56,408 bases of DNA from CAZDXJ01 sp964509475 (GCA_964509475.1 CAZDXJ010000007.1:1-56408); one strand, 5' to 3'. Shown: positions 43,500 through 52,221, counted from the first letter of the stretch. Notes: generated by a model not told the origin, from the letters alone. Numbers and translations are program-made.

Positions 43500-44033
43500 T
43501 TATTGCCGTTGAACGGAGCTGTACATGTTTATGAAACCAAAACGGTTTGGCATTTTGACTTTGGGCAAAGTTTGCGCGTTCATAATCTGATCTTCTTTGA
43601 TAATGCCGTTTAGATACAACAGATAAGCGGTAACCGCGTAAAGTTGGTTATTGTTTAATATGCCTGGCGCATTCAGTGGCATGGCGCGGCGGGTAAAATC
43701 AAATATCGTGGTTGCGAAAGGCCAATAAGTGCCGATGGTTTTATCCGGTGGGTTGTCGGTCAAACCGTGTTGTGCGCCCGCCAGTTCCTCAGCACTGTCG
43801 CCAGTGCCTTCGACACCGTGACAGCTCTGGCAATAGCTCTGATAGACGCGCTTGCCGGAACGGGCGTTGCCATTGCCCGGGGGAAGCCCGGTGCCATCGG
43901 GGAAAATATCCATATTCCAGCGCTGGATCGTTTCGGGTCCGGCCAAAACGCCCAGGTCCGGGCCGGTAGTCTGGGCTGTTGTGAGACTGCAAAAACCCAA
44001 CAGACTGGCTGCAACAAGATTACGCATAAACAT
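43500..44033 (-). CDS. SoxD/SorB-like cytochrome c subunit of sulfite dehydrogenase
   Basis: A 177-residue secreted monoheme cytochrome c. The signal peptide (MRNLVAASLLGFCSLTTA) is followed by GPDLGVLAGPETIQRWNMDIFPDG, heme site CQSCH (C68, C71, H72), and a distal Met within FTRRAMPLNAPGILNN. The ETIQRWNMDIFPDGTGLPPG segment is typical of the cytochrome partners of SoxC. It would accept electrons from the molybdenum subunit encoded immediately upstream. I start at ATG 44033, which has GGGAG eight bases before it; 44048 and 44027 are alternatives. It overlaps soxC by 14 bases. Confidence 0.75.
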   Translation of the reverse strand: MFMRNLVAASLLGFCSLTTAQTTGPDLGVLAGPETIQRWNMDIFPDGTGLPPGNGNARSGKRVYQSYCQSCHGVEGTGDSAEELAGAQHGLTDNPPDKTIGTYWPFATTIFDFTRRAMPLNAPGILNNNQLYAVTAYLLYLNGIIKEDQIMNAQTLPKVKMPNRFGFINMYSSVQRQ

Positions 44034-45282
44034 GACGAATACTCCCATCTTCCGATATCGCCCAACTTACGACGGCATTGTAGTGAAAATAACCGTATTG
44101 ACCGCGTTCGGCAAGCAATTGTTGACGTTCGGGTTGCCTGTATCCGGTTTCATCGGTGACCCGGCTCTTAATGACCGTTGCCCGGCCATCCCATTGCCAG
44201 GGGATTCGAAAACGGGTAAAACAGCGGCTCAAAACCGGTTCTTGTAATTCCGCTATCGCCCAACTTTCGCCGCCATCGGCGGAGACCTCGACTTTACGCA
44301 CCTTGCCATGGCCGCTCCAGGCCAGTCCCTTGATTTGATATAAACCGGGTTTATCCAGTTTGTATCCGGGAGAAGGGTTGGTGATCAGGGATTTGGCCTG
44401 CATGACAAACGTGAATTGACGTGCCTTACCGGATGGCAGAAGATCGGTGTATTTTGCCGTTTCATTGCGTGCCATAACCGGTCTGTTGGTTAAATGCAGA
44501 CGGCGCAGCCATTTTACATGCGTCACCCCTTCCCAGCCCGGTACCAGCAAGCGCATCGGATAACCGTTTTCAGGCCGAATGCGCTCACCGTTTTGATAAA
44601 GCGCAATAAAACAATCTTGCCGTATTTTTTCAAGCGGAATACTGATATTCATCATCGAGGCATCGGCACCTTCGGCGATCAGCCATTTGGCTGCGCGTTT
44701 AAGGCCGGTTTCGGCCAACAGGATATTCAGCGGTACACCGGTCCATTCGCTACACGATGCCATGCCGTGAAAATAACCGGCTTGGGTTTGTATGGGTTCT
44801 GTGCGCCAACCGGCGTTACTGTTGCCGCCGCATTCGATGAAACAAAGGCAGGAGCGCATGGGATAGCGTAACAGTTGCTCAACACCAAACAACAAAGGTT
44901 TTTTGACCAAACCATGGATCAGAAGTTGGTGTTTTTGTGGATCAATTTGGGGTACACCATTGTGATGGCGCTCAAAATGCAGGCCATTGGGTGTGATCGT
45001 GCCCTCCAGATCATGCAATGGTGTCCAGGAAACGCCATTACCCGGTGCCATTTTATTGCCCATATGCCAACGAATGGTTTTTTGTTCAAAAGCTGAAGGT
45101 TGCCCGTAATTGGAAAAAGGTTTTCCAGGTTTTTGCATCCAGGGCAGGCGATCGGCTTGTTGCGGCCTGGCCAGAAGCTCAGGTGACAAAGCCAGCGCGG
45201 TTGAAAAAACCAGGCTGCGTTTTAAAAATAAGCGTCTGTCGAGCAAACCGCCACCGGCTATTGGCTGTAAATCGATTTTCAT
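44020..45282 (-). CDS. soxC: SoxC-like molybdopterin sulfite dehydrogenase
   Basis: A 420-residue molybdenum enzyme of the sulfite oxidase family. The twin-arginine signal LDRRLFLKRSL marks folded export to the periplasm. The molybdenum-ligating Cys is C151 in FIECGGNSNAGW, followed by ASCSEWTGVPL and EGADASMM. A C-terminal Mo-co dimerisation domain has VRKVEVSADGGESWAIAEL. The closest family is SoxC, the Mo subunit of SoxCD, which oxidises sulfur-bound intermediates or sulfite. It precedes the cytochrome gene with a short overlap. No other sox genes (XYZAB) lie in the window, so the pair may act on free sulfite. Confidence 0.85.
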   Translation of the reverse strand: MKIDLQPIAGGGLLDRRLFLKRSLVFSTALALSPELLARPQQADRLPWMQKPGKPFSNYGQPSAFEQKTIRWHMGNKMAPGNGVSWTPLHDLEGTITPNGLHFERHHNGVPQIDPQKHQLLIHGLVKKPLLFGVEQLLRYPMRSCLCFIECGGNSNAGWRTEPIQTQAGYFHGMASCSEWTGVPLNILLAETGLKRAAKWLIAEGADASMMNISIPLEKIRQDCFIALYQNGERIRPENGYPMRLLVPGWEGVTHVKWLRRLHLTNRPVMARNETAKYTDLLPSGKARQFTFVMQAKSLITNPSPGYKLDKPGLYQIKGLAWSGHGKVRKVEVSADGGESWAIAELQEPVLSRCFTRFRIPWQWDGRATVIKSRVTDETGYRQPERQQLLAERGQYGYFHYNAVVSWAISEDGSIRHVYA

Positions 45283-45517
45283 AAGATTGACCCATCAAAT
45301 TGGGATAAGGCCCAATAAATTTTGTTTGAACAAGCGTATTGTTTTAGAGAATAAAAATTATTCAGGATAATAACACTATACTTTTTTAAATGCCTAGTAC
45401 AGCAGCATTTCTATATTGAAGAAGTGTGTTTTTAGAAAACGATCACTTTTGCAATTGTGGCCGTGCTAAGTTGATGTGGTGCGGTAAATTGAAATTCAAT
45501 TACCCACTCTATTCTTC

Positions 45518-45637
45518 ATGGACCCAAAAAAATTATTCGAGACCGTGGCACCGTGGCGTTTGTGGATTAATTTACCGGTGACTACTGATAGCGGGGCATT
45601 AATGGGTGAATTTAGCGGCTTCCGGGCAGAGCGCTAA
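45518..45637 (+). CDS. Small unrecognised reading frame (39 codons)
   Basis: ATG 45518 to TAA 45637 encodes 39 residues containing APWRLWINLPVTTDSGALMG. It has no visible ribosome site and no family I recognise. Its composition looks protein-like, and a terminator-like hairpin follows 12 bases later. It could be a remnant of a mobile element in this otherwise gene-free 45283-46034 stretch. Confidence 0.2.
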   Translation: MDPKKLFETVAPWRLWINLPVTTDSGALMGEFSGFRAER

Positions 45638-45649
45638 AAATTACAAAAA

Positions 45650-45680
45650 ACAGGCAAAAAACCTGTCAAGAACTTTTTTA
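45650..45680 (+). terminator. Terminator-like hairpin
   Basis: ACAGG and CCTGT form a short stem around an A-rich loop, with a run of six T at 45674-45679. Just after it, 45689-45702 is an inverted copy of the MITE family 1 left end (GTAACTACTCAGC on the minus strand). Confidence 0.4.
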
Positions 45681-45734
45681 TTTATTTTCGCTGAGTAGTT
45701 ACGAAAAGTGTAGCGAAGTGCGAAGCGAGCCGTT

Positions 45735-45823
45735 TGGAAGAGTCCAGTGCGGTAATTCCGCACGCTGGGATCTGTGAGGGGGCAGTCGGGTGACTGGCTG
45801 TTCTACCTTGATCACCAGACCCA
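45735..45823 (+). mobile_element. Probable 3' remnant of a bacterial group II intron (domains V-VI)
   Basis: GAGCCGTTTGG is followed by a hairpin TGCGG-TAAT-TCCGCA with a CG bulge and an outer stem CCAG/CTGG, the shape of domain V. Then TCTGTGAGGGGGCAGTC-GGGT-GACTGGCTGTTCTACC resembles domain VI with its bulged A and the CTACC-type intron end near 45820. One pair at the catalytic triad position is a mismatch and no maturase gene is present, so it is dead. The 45824-46034 stretch shows nothing else I can name. Confidence 0.4.
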
Positions 45824-46034
45824 GGGATGGAAATTAGCCAGCGCTCATTCGAATATCATTCACTGTCTTGGCCGATTGAGCAAGGCCCAAGCTTGCAATG
45901 GGTAAGCGGGTGAATGTTCTATCGAACGAGGGCGTGGGGCTGTTTATGTAGATGTGTTAATTGCCATCCTGTTCAAACTGCATTATTCTACATGGCAAGT
46001 GCTGTCAACTAACCTGCTATTTCCAAATCAAACC

Positions 46035-48200
46035 ATGCCGATCAAAAAATTAATTCATCTGAGTCCTGTAAATCATTTACGTCAGGATTTACCGGCCGGG
46101 CTTGCTGTTTTTTTGGTGGCGCTGCCCTTATGTCTGGGCATTGCCCTGGCTTCCGGGGCGCCCTTGATATCCGGTATCATCGCCGGAATTGTGGGTGGTA
46201 TCGTTGTCGGCTTTCTCAGTAATTCGGCACTCGGTGTCAGCGGGCCGGCGGCCGGTTTGACCGTGCTGGTGTTTAACGGCATTGAACAAATAGGTTTCCC
46301 GGCTTTTTTGCTGGCTATTATTTTTGCCGGTTTGCTACAGATTTTGTTGTCTTTTCTGCGGGCAGGGATTATCGGTTATTATTTTCCGTCCGCCGTCATC
46401 AGCGGTATGTTGTTTGGTATCGGTGTCATCATCATCCTGAAGCAGATTCCACATGTGTTGGGTTATGATCGGGATTATGAAGGTGATATCCGTTTTATTC
46501 AGCCCGATGGTTACAATACACTGACTGAACTCGAACATACGCTCAATTCAATTTCACCAACGGCCATAATCATCTGTGCAGTCGCTTTATGTGTTTTATT
46601 GTTGTGGGAACTGCCATTAGTAAAACGGTCATGGACGGGCCGGACCATTCCCGGTTCCTTGCTCGCGGTATTGGCTGGGACGGCTATTAACCAGTTCTTG
46701 GATTACAAGTCGCCGGATTTGGCTCTGGATGCCAAACACCGGGTCAGCATTCCGGTTGCCGATAATCCTCTGGAGTTTTTTTCCCATATGGTTTTTCCGG
46801 ATTTTAGCCAATTGACAAATCCTGAAATTTATTATGCCGGTATTATTATCGCTATTGTCGCCAGTCTGGAATCTTTGTTGAGTCTCGAGGCGGTTGATAA
46901 ACTGGACCCGCATAAACGCACAACCTGCACCAATCGCGAATTGTTTGCCCAGGGGATGGGTAATATTACTTCGGGTTTGCTCGGGGGGTTACCGATAACC
47001 CAGGTCATTGTACGCAGTTCGGCAAATATTGTTGCCAAGGGTCAGACCAAGGCGGCAACGATCTTCCATGGCATTTTATTGTTGGTCAGCATTTTGTGGA
47101 TTCCTGAGTTATTGAACCGGATTCCGTTGGCTTCCCTGGCTGCGATCCTGATTATGGTGGGGTTCAAACTGGCGAACCCATTAACCCTGAAGAAAATGTA
47201 TCACGCCGGACCTTACCACTTTATTCCTTTTCTGGGTACTGCGGTGGGTTTGGTATTTACCGATTTGTTGACAGGCGTTATTTTGGGTTCGGGCGTTGCG
47301 GTATTTTCCATTTTATTGGAAAACTACCGTATGGGAGTATATTTCCAGAGCAAGCAAAAAGACAATGTCACCATCATTAATCTGGCCGAACACGTTTCAT
47401 TTTTAAACAAGGCCAATATCCGTCAGGTTTTGCATCGGCAACCACCGAACACCGAATTGATAATTAACGCAATGAACGCCAGGTTTATCGATTATGATGT
47501 GCGTGAAATTATTGAAGATTTCAAAACAGAAGCCAAAGAAAAACATATCGATTTCAAGTTTGTCGATAGGAAAAGCGCACATCCGGTGCGCTCCAGGCAA
47601 ATCCAGCAGGATATGACGCCGACTGAGGCCTTGACCATACTGAAAGAAGGCAACAGGCGCTTTGTCAACAGTTTGCATTCCCATCATGATTTGTTGGCCC
47701 AGGTCAATGTAACCCGCAGCGGACAATATCCATTTGCCATCATTCTGTCCTGTATCGATTCACGCACCTCGGCGGAGCTGATTTTCGATCAGGGTCTGGG
47801 GGATATTTTCAGTGTGCGCATTGCCGGCAATATTGTCAACGACGATATTCTGGGTAGTATGGAATATGCCTGCAATGTGGCCGGATCCAAATTGATTATG
47901 GTATTGGGGCACAGTCATTGTGGCGCTATCAACGGCGCTTGCGCCGATATCAAACTGGGACATTTGACCGCTCTCCTGGACAAAATCAAACCCGCGGTTC
48001 AGCATGTGCATGCACATCATCGCGATCTGTCGAAGGATGAATTCGTTGATCGGGTGGCCCGGCAAAACGTGCGTCACACCATGCGGCACATATTGGATAA
48101 CAGTACGACTCTAAAAGCGCTTTACCAGCAGAAAAAAATCAATATTGCCGGAGGTATGTACAATATTGAAAGCGGCAAAGTCGAGTTTTATGACAATTGA
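46035..48200 (+). CDS. SulP/SLC26 anion transporter fused to beta-carbonic anhydrase
   Basis: A 721-residue fusion. Residues 1-430 are a SulP permease with about 12 membrane segments (signature LRQDLPAGLAVFLVALPLCLGIALASG; later SLESLLSLEAVDKLDPHKRTTCTNRELFAQGMGN). A short STAS-like part (about 435-525) links to a beta-carbonic anhydrase with zinc ligands C573 and D575 (CIDSRTSAEL) and H626/C629 (GHSHCGAI). Such fusions are thought to take up bicarbonate and interconvert it with CO2 at the membrane. I start at ATG 46035, where the family begins, rather than the in-frame GTG 45954. The SemiSWEET gene follows after 19 bases. Confidence 0.92.
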   Translation: MPIKKLIHLSPVNHLRQDLPAGLAVFLVALPLCLGIALASGAPLISGIIAGIVGGIVVGFLSNSALGVSGPAAGLTVLVFNGIEQIGFPAFLLAIIFAGLLQILLSFLRAGIIGYYFPSAVISGMLFGIGVIIILKQIPHVLGYDRDYEGDIRFIQPDGYNTLTELEHTLNSISPTAIIICAVALCVLLLWELPLVKRSWTGRTIPGSLLAVLAGTAINQFLDYKSPDLALDAKHRVSIPVADNPLEFFSHMVFPDFSQLTNPEIYYAGIIIAIVASLESLLSLEAVDKLDPHKRTTCTNRELFAQGMGNITSGLLGGLPITQVIVRSSANIVAKGQTKAATIFHGILLLVSILWIPELLNRIPLASLAAILIMVGFKLANPLTLKKMYHAGPYHFIPFLGTAVGLVFTDLLTGVILGSGVAVFSILLENYRMGVYFQSKQKDNVTIINLAEHVSFLNKANIRQVLHRQPPNTELIINAMNARFIDYDVREIIEDFKTEAKEKHIDFKFVDRKSAHPVRSRQIQQDMTPTEALTILKEGNRRFVNSLHSHHDLLAQVNVTRSGQYPFAIILSCIDSRTSAELIFDQGLGDIFSVRIAGNIVNDDILGSMEYACNVAGSKLIMVLGHSHCGAINGACADIKLGHLTALLDKIKPAVQHVHAHHRDLSKDEFVDRVARQNVRHTMRHILDNSTTLKALYQQKKINIAGGMYNIESGKVEFYDN

Positions 48201-48219
48201 ATAAAATGCCGATAGAAAA

Positions 48220-48495
48220 ATGATTCATATCAGCCCGGAAATTATCGGTTATATTGCCGCGACACTGACGACCGCTTCGTTTTTGCCGCAGGCCATTATG
48301 ACCATCAAAACACGCAATACCGATTCCTTGTCGTTGGGAATGTATTGTGCTTTTACATTCGGTGTTCTATTGTGGCTGATTTATGGTATTGCCATTGAGG
48401 ACAAAGCCATTATTTTTGCCAATGCCATCACTTTTTTACTGGCCGGGATAATTTTAGGGGTTAAATTAATCAATTTGTGCAGTAAAAAATATTAA
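48220..48495 (+). CDS. SemiSWEET-type small sugar transporter (PQ-loop)
   Basis: A 91-residue membrane protein with three helices. The PQ-loop signature is TLTTASFLPQAIMTIKTRNTDSLSLGMY, followed by GVLLWLIYGIAI and a last hydrophobic helix (AITFLLAGIILGVKLI). SemiSWEETs dimerise to form a sugar channel; the substrate cannot be told. It may be co-transcribed with the SulP-carbonic anhydrase gene 19 bases upstream. Confidence 0.88.
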   Translation: MIHISPEIIGYIAATLTTASFLPQAIMTIKTRNTDSLSLGMYCAFTFGVLLWLIYGIAIEDKAIIFANAITFLLAGIILGVKLINLCSKKY

Positions 48496-48560
48496 ATGTT
48501 TGCTCCTACGCAGGAGCGTTATTGCCATTGGGTTAAGCCTTTTTGTTGAATGGAACTATG

Positions 48561-48620
48561 GGGGTAGGTGCGGATTTATCCAGCCCTTCATTGAAGAGCT
48601 GGATTTATCCGCACCGTACG
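48561..48620. repeat. GTAGGTGCGGATTTATCCGCAC palindrome interrupted by a REP-like hairpin
   Basis: GGATTTATCC occurs twice (48572-48581 and 48601-48610), flanking the 19-base hairpin AGCCCTTCATTGAAGAGCT. Removing the hairpin and one copy restores the plain palindrome seen at 26736-26757. The hairpin is the inverted form of the one in MITE copies A and C. The 216 bases between the SemiSWEET gene and the next gene hold nothing else. Confidence 0.75.
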
Positions 48621-48711
48621 ACAAGTTGAACCAGCACCCAGCTCACATTTTCTTGACTTAATGGCAATGGCGCAAGAGCCTGGGAACGAATTGTTGTAAT
48701 TCACCTGTCCA

Positions 48712-51141
48712 ATGCCTTTTTCCCAAGTTTTGCCGCTTTTTTTCCTGTCCGGTTTGTCCGGACTGATTTACGAAGTGCTTTGGCTCAAGCAGCTCGGCTT
48801 GTTGTTTGGCAATGCCAGCTATGCGATGGCGACGACATTGGCAGCCTTTTTCAGCGGCTTGGCCGCAGGTGGCGCCTGGTGGGGTAAACGTGTCCAACAT
48901 AGCCGGCATCCTTTGCGACTGTATGGTTTTCTGGAACTGGGGGTTGCGGTTTGTGCATTGGGTTATTTTGTCCTGTTAAAGACTTACGCCTTTTTTTATC
49001 CCTGGATCATGGCCGGACTCATCGATGACCGGGTTGGATTGGCTGCCGTAAAATTTGTATTGGCGTTGCTGATTTTGTTTCCACCGGCCTGGTTTATGGG
49101 CGGAACCTTGCCGGTTATCAGTCACGCTGTGATCCATCAAGCGGAACCGATGGGTCACAAGGTATCGTTGCTTTATGTCAGCAACACCTTGGGCGCGGTT
49201 GTTGGCGTTTTTCTGGCCGGCTTTTATCTGCCGCCCGTTCTGGGTTTTAGCAACAGTTATCTGCTGGCGATGTCGATTACGGTTTGGGTGGGGCTTGGGG
49301 CGTTGTTTTTGGATAAACGGCAGTTATTGCAGCATCTGGACAGCCGCCAAAAAAAATTGCATCCAGAGGTTTCCTGGCATCTTAAAACTCTGGCCTTTGT
49401 TTCAGGGCTGTCGATGCTGGCTCTGCAAGTGCTTTGGGGGCGAATGTTTGCCCAGGTCTTGCAGAATTCCGTTTATACCTTTTCGCTGATCCTGATGTTG
49501 TTTCTGGCGGGGCTGGCCTTTGGCGGCCTGTTGGCCAATCGTTTAATGAAAAGCACGGTTGATGCACAGCGAATAATGTTTTTCTTGCTGTTGGCAGGGG
49601 CTTTATTGATCGCCTTGACACCGGCAGAATTTGTCCATTTAACCGATAAGCTGCATTATCTTGGCGCCGATACCGGTTGGTTTGCCTATTTAGGTAATAT
49701 TGGGCGGCTCGGATTGTGGGTTATGGGACCTGCACTTTTGTTTTTAGGCTCGGTATTTCCGTATCTTTTGCGCTTGACGGAACGGCAAACCGGTAATATC
49801 GGTTCGGTGGTAGGTCAGCTCACGGCATTGAATACGCTGGGGGCGATTTTGGGTTCCTTGCTGGCCGGTTTTGTCTTGCTCGATACGCTGGGGCTTTGGG
49901 CAAGTATCCGCTTGCTGGCGATTGTTTACGCTTTGCTGGCCTGGTTGTGGATGGAACACACTCAACTGCGGCCGAAGTATTTATTTGCCTTGCCGGCGTT
50001 GCTGATTGTACTGATGGTTTCGGTTTTCGATACCTCACGCTTGCCGGTGGTGCGTGTCGATCCAGTGGTCGATCAGGAGAGTTTGTTACAGGTTTGGGAG
50101 GGCAGTGGTGGAACCGTTGCCGTTATCCGGCAAGGGCAGCATCTTAAACTCAAAGTCAATAATTATTATACCCTGGGGGGCAGCGGATCGTTTGAACTGG
50201 AACAGTTTTTGGGCTATTTCCCATTGCTTTTGCATGAGAGGCCGCAATCGGTTTATGTTCTGGGGCTGGGCAGCGGCATCAGTGCTGGCGGTTGCTTGCG
50301 TTATCCGGTTAAAAGGTTGCTGGTTACCGAATTGTTACCCGAAGTGGTTACAGCGTCCGATAAATATTTTGGCGATTATACCAATGGTTTGTTTTATGAT
50401 CCGCGTGTTCGGGTACGGGTTGAAGATGGGCGTAATTATTTACGGGGAACGAGCGAACAATTCGATGTGATTATCAGTGATTTGTTTGTACCCTGGAAGG
50501 CTGGGGCAGGGAATCTGTATTCCTTGCAGCACTATCAAACGGCCAGGCAACGTTTATCCGAACACGGTCTGTTTATGCAGTGGTTGCCCGCTTATCAAAT
50601 TAGTGAGGATGAGTTTGCGGTTATTGCTCATACGATGCGGGCCGTATTTCCCCAAGTCACGGTTTGGCGGGGCGATTTTGGCGCTCTCAAACCGGTTATT
50701 GGTTTGCTGGGACAAAAAAACCGGCAACCCTTGCACCGGCAAGCCGGAATTTTCACGTCCCCTCTGGCCGATAAGACACCGGTGCCGCTGTTAAGTCATT
50801 ATGCCGGAAACCTGGATGGTTTGAAGGAATTATGGGCGGATGCGCCCTTGAATACCGATGACCTACCCATTATCGAGTTTCAGGCACCGATCAGCCAGCG
50901 GCAAAGCAAAACCGGTTCCAAAACCTGGCTAGCGGGTGATTCATTGATGAAATGGATGCGTCTTCTCATCGATCGGGACGATGGCTATTATCTGTCGGCA
51001 GTGGGCAAACCGGAACAGATTTTGGCCCAGGCCGGCTTCCATCTGCATTATGCGCAATGGTTGCGTTACCAGGGTAAACTGACCGTCATGGACAAGGAAT
51101 TGCAAATTTACCGGAAACTCTTGTCAAAAGCCCGGCATTGA
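48712..51141 (+). CDS. Membrane-fused spermidine synthase-like protein
   Basis: An 809-residue protein. The N-terminal ~450 residues contain many hydrophobic helices in two similar halves (LPLFFLSGLSGLIYEVLWLKQLG; LAFVSGLSMLALQVLWGRMFAQ). The C-terminal part is a Rossmann-fold spermidine synthase-like domain: VYVLGLGSGISAGGCLRYP, LLVTELLPEV, VRVRVEDGRNYLRG and FDVIISDLFVPWKAGAGNLYS. Proteins of this fused type are widespread; their product is unproven, and the membrane domain suggests a role other than plain polyamine synthesis. No speD lies next to it. No good ribosome site is visible before ATG 48712. Confidence 0.8.
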   Translation: MPFSQVLPLFFLSGLSGLIYEVLWLKQLGLLFGNASYAMATTLAAFFSGLAAGGAWWGKRVQHSRHPLRLYGFLELGVAVCALGYFVLLKTYAFFYPWIMAGLIDDRVGLAAVKFVLALLILFPPAWFMGGTLPVISHAVIHQAEPMGHKVSLLYVSNTLGAVVGVFLAGFYLPPVLGFSNSYLLAMSITVWVGLGALFLDKRQLLQHLDSRQKKLHPEVSWHLKTLAFVSGLSMLALQVLWGRMFAQVLQNSVYTFSLILMLFLAGLAFGGLLANRLMKSTVDAQRIMFFLLLAGALLIALTPAEFVHLTDKLHYLGADTGWFAYLGNIGRLGLWVMGPALLFLGSVFPYLLRLTERQTGNIGSVVGQLTALNTLGAILGSLLAGFVLLDTLGLWASIRLLAIVYALLAWLWMEHTQLRPKYLFALPALLIVLMVSVFDTSRLPVVRVDPVVDQESLLQVWEGSGGTVAVIRQGQHLKLKVNNYYTLGGSGSFELEQFLGYFPLLLHERPQSVYVLGLGSGISAGGCLRYPVKRLLVTELLPEVVTASDKYFGDYTNGLFYDPRVRVRVEDGRNYLRGTSEQFDVIISDLFVPWKAGAGNLYSLQHYQTARQRLSEHGLFMQWLPAYQISEDEFAVIAHTMRAVFPQVTVWRGDFGALKPVIGLLGQKNRQPLHRQAGIFTSPLADKTPVPLLSHYAGNLDGLKELWADAPLNTDDLPIIEFQAPISQRQSKTGSKTWLAGDSLMKWMRLLIDRDDGYYLSAVGKPEQILAQAGFHLHYAQWLRYQGKLTVMDKELQIYRKLLSKARH

Positions 51142-51220
51142 CAAAAAAGATGCCTCCCCCACGCCCGGAGCAAGGCGTGAGGAAGAATATCGCATCATTT
51201 CCCCCGCGTCATGTAACTGA

Positions 51221-51625
51221 TTATGCAGCCTGTCGTTGTTGCTGCAAGGCTTGTCTTGCCAGATCAGCAATTTCCCGATCGGGATCATCGATCAAATACT
51301 GGGCGGCAAAACCACGTTTGGCAACGATAAAACGTACAAAGTCGTTTCTGTCCCGAGCCAGATGGTTGAGCCGTTCGATATCGGTGCAATGCTGGGCCAC
51401 GGCCGCTCTGACCCGCCAATTTTTGTCATAAGCCAGAATTTCGTGGGCGGCTTGCTTTTTCGCCACCGCAGTTCGGATCAATGCAGAAGCATCCCGTGCC
51501 AGTTCGTTCAGGGCAAAATTGTAATTAACCGCTTCAAGGCGAATAAACTCTTGTTTTTCATGGGTAATTTGATGAGCAGTATAGGTTTTACCATATAATG
51601 TGATCAGATCGGTCGAATTTATCAT
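51221..51625 (-). CDS. Hypothetical helical-repeat protein (LRV/HEAT-like)
   Basis: A 134-residue soluble protein with no signal. From residue 40 on it shows three to four repeats of about 22-25 residues with the pattern A(x)D(x3)R(x2)VAKxxxA: ARDASALIRTAVAKKQAA, AYDKNWRVRAAVAQHCT, ARDRNDFVRFIVAKRGFA, IDDPDREIADLARQAL. This resembles leucine-rich variant or HEAT repeats, which make alpha-solenoids for binding. Function unknown. ATG 51625 is preceded by a GGGGGG stretch. It is monocistronic, converging with the spermidine synthase-like gene. Confidence 0.7.
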   Translation of the reverse strand: MINSTDLITLYGKTYTAHQITHEKQEFIRLEAVNYNFALNELARDASALIRTAVAKKQAAHEILAYDKNWRVRAAVAQHCTDIERLNHLARDRNDFVRFIVAKRGFAAQYLIDDPDREIADLARQALQQQRQAA

Positions 51626-51775
51626 AACGGGAACCCCCCAGTCTTATTATGTATAGTAATTTGAGTATAATCCAGTTTAAAAATTTTGCACAAATATTTA
51701 ATTTTACAGGTTTTGATGGGGACTGCCCTCAGGTACAGTGATCTCATGCGGGAGTCGAGAATGTGATAAGAAAAC

Positions 51776-51800
51776 TGTGGGAGCGGCTTCAGCCGCGATC
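51776..51800. repeat. REP palindrome
   Basis: TGTGGGAGCGGCTTCAGCC with GCGATC is a typical repetitive extragenic palindrome (GCGGCT-TC-AGCCGC), common in gammaproteobacterial intergenic DNA. It is unrelated to the other repeats here. Confidence 0.7.
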
Positions 51801-52221
51801 GTCCAGGTCGCCACGATCCTTTGCGGAAAGCCAATCCATACAGGGTGTTTTCAGGGTAAGTATGTATTCCCACGCATCAACTAACATTTTGTGGGGGACC
51901 TTACCCTCATCATTTCGCCAGGTATTGGCAGAATCCAGTTACCTGGATATAAGCGGTAGTTGCAGGGTGAGTGCAGCAGCATTGTTTTGTTTGCTGAATG
52001 CCGGCATAGGAATGCAGGCTGTTTTACAAATATCCGGATTATGCTATCTTCAAATATAAGTCAAGGCGTTATGCCGGAATGACGATTTTTTCTGATTTAA
52101 TGGTAATGATTTAAGCGGATGGAATAAACAGTGGGGTTACATCCTATGGCTGGCTTGGGCAGGGAACTGTTGCAGTCAGTCCAACTCTTACTCGTGGTGA
52201 ACAGTGTGGAAAATCGTAAGC
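51801..52221. other. Gene-free stretch before pncC
   Basis: A plus-strand frame (51763-52059) is open for 98 codons but runs through the REP palindrome and has no ribosome site or recognisable motif, so I do not call it. I see no RNA gene or clear promoter here. Confidence 0.4.

Noticed and set aside
45824..45950. A second group II intron piece downstream of the domain V-VI remnant
   Set aside because: Some wording (AGCAAGGCCCAAGC, GTTCTATCGAACGAGGGCG) recalls intron domain I, but the order is wrong and I cannot draw a supporting structure.
51763..52059. A 98-codon plus-strand frame upstream of pncC
   Set aside because: It starts in a REP palindrome region, has no ribosome site and no recognisable motif.
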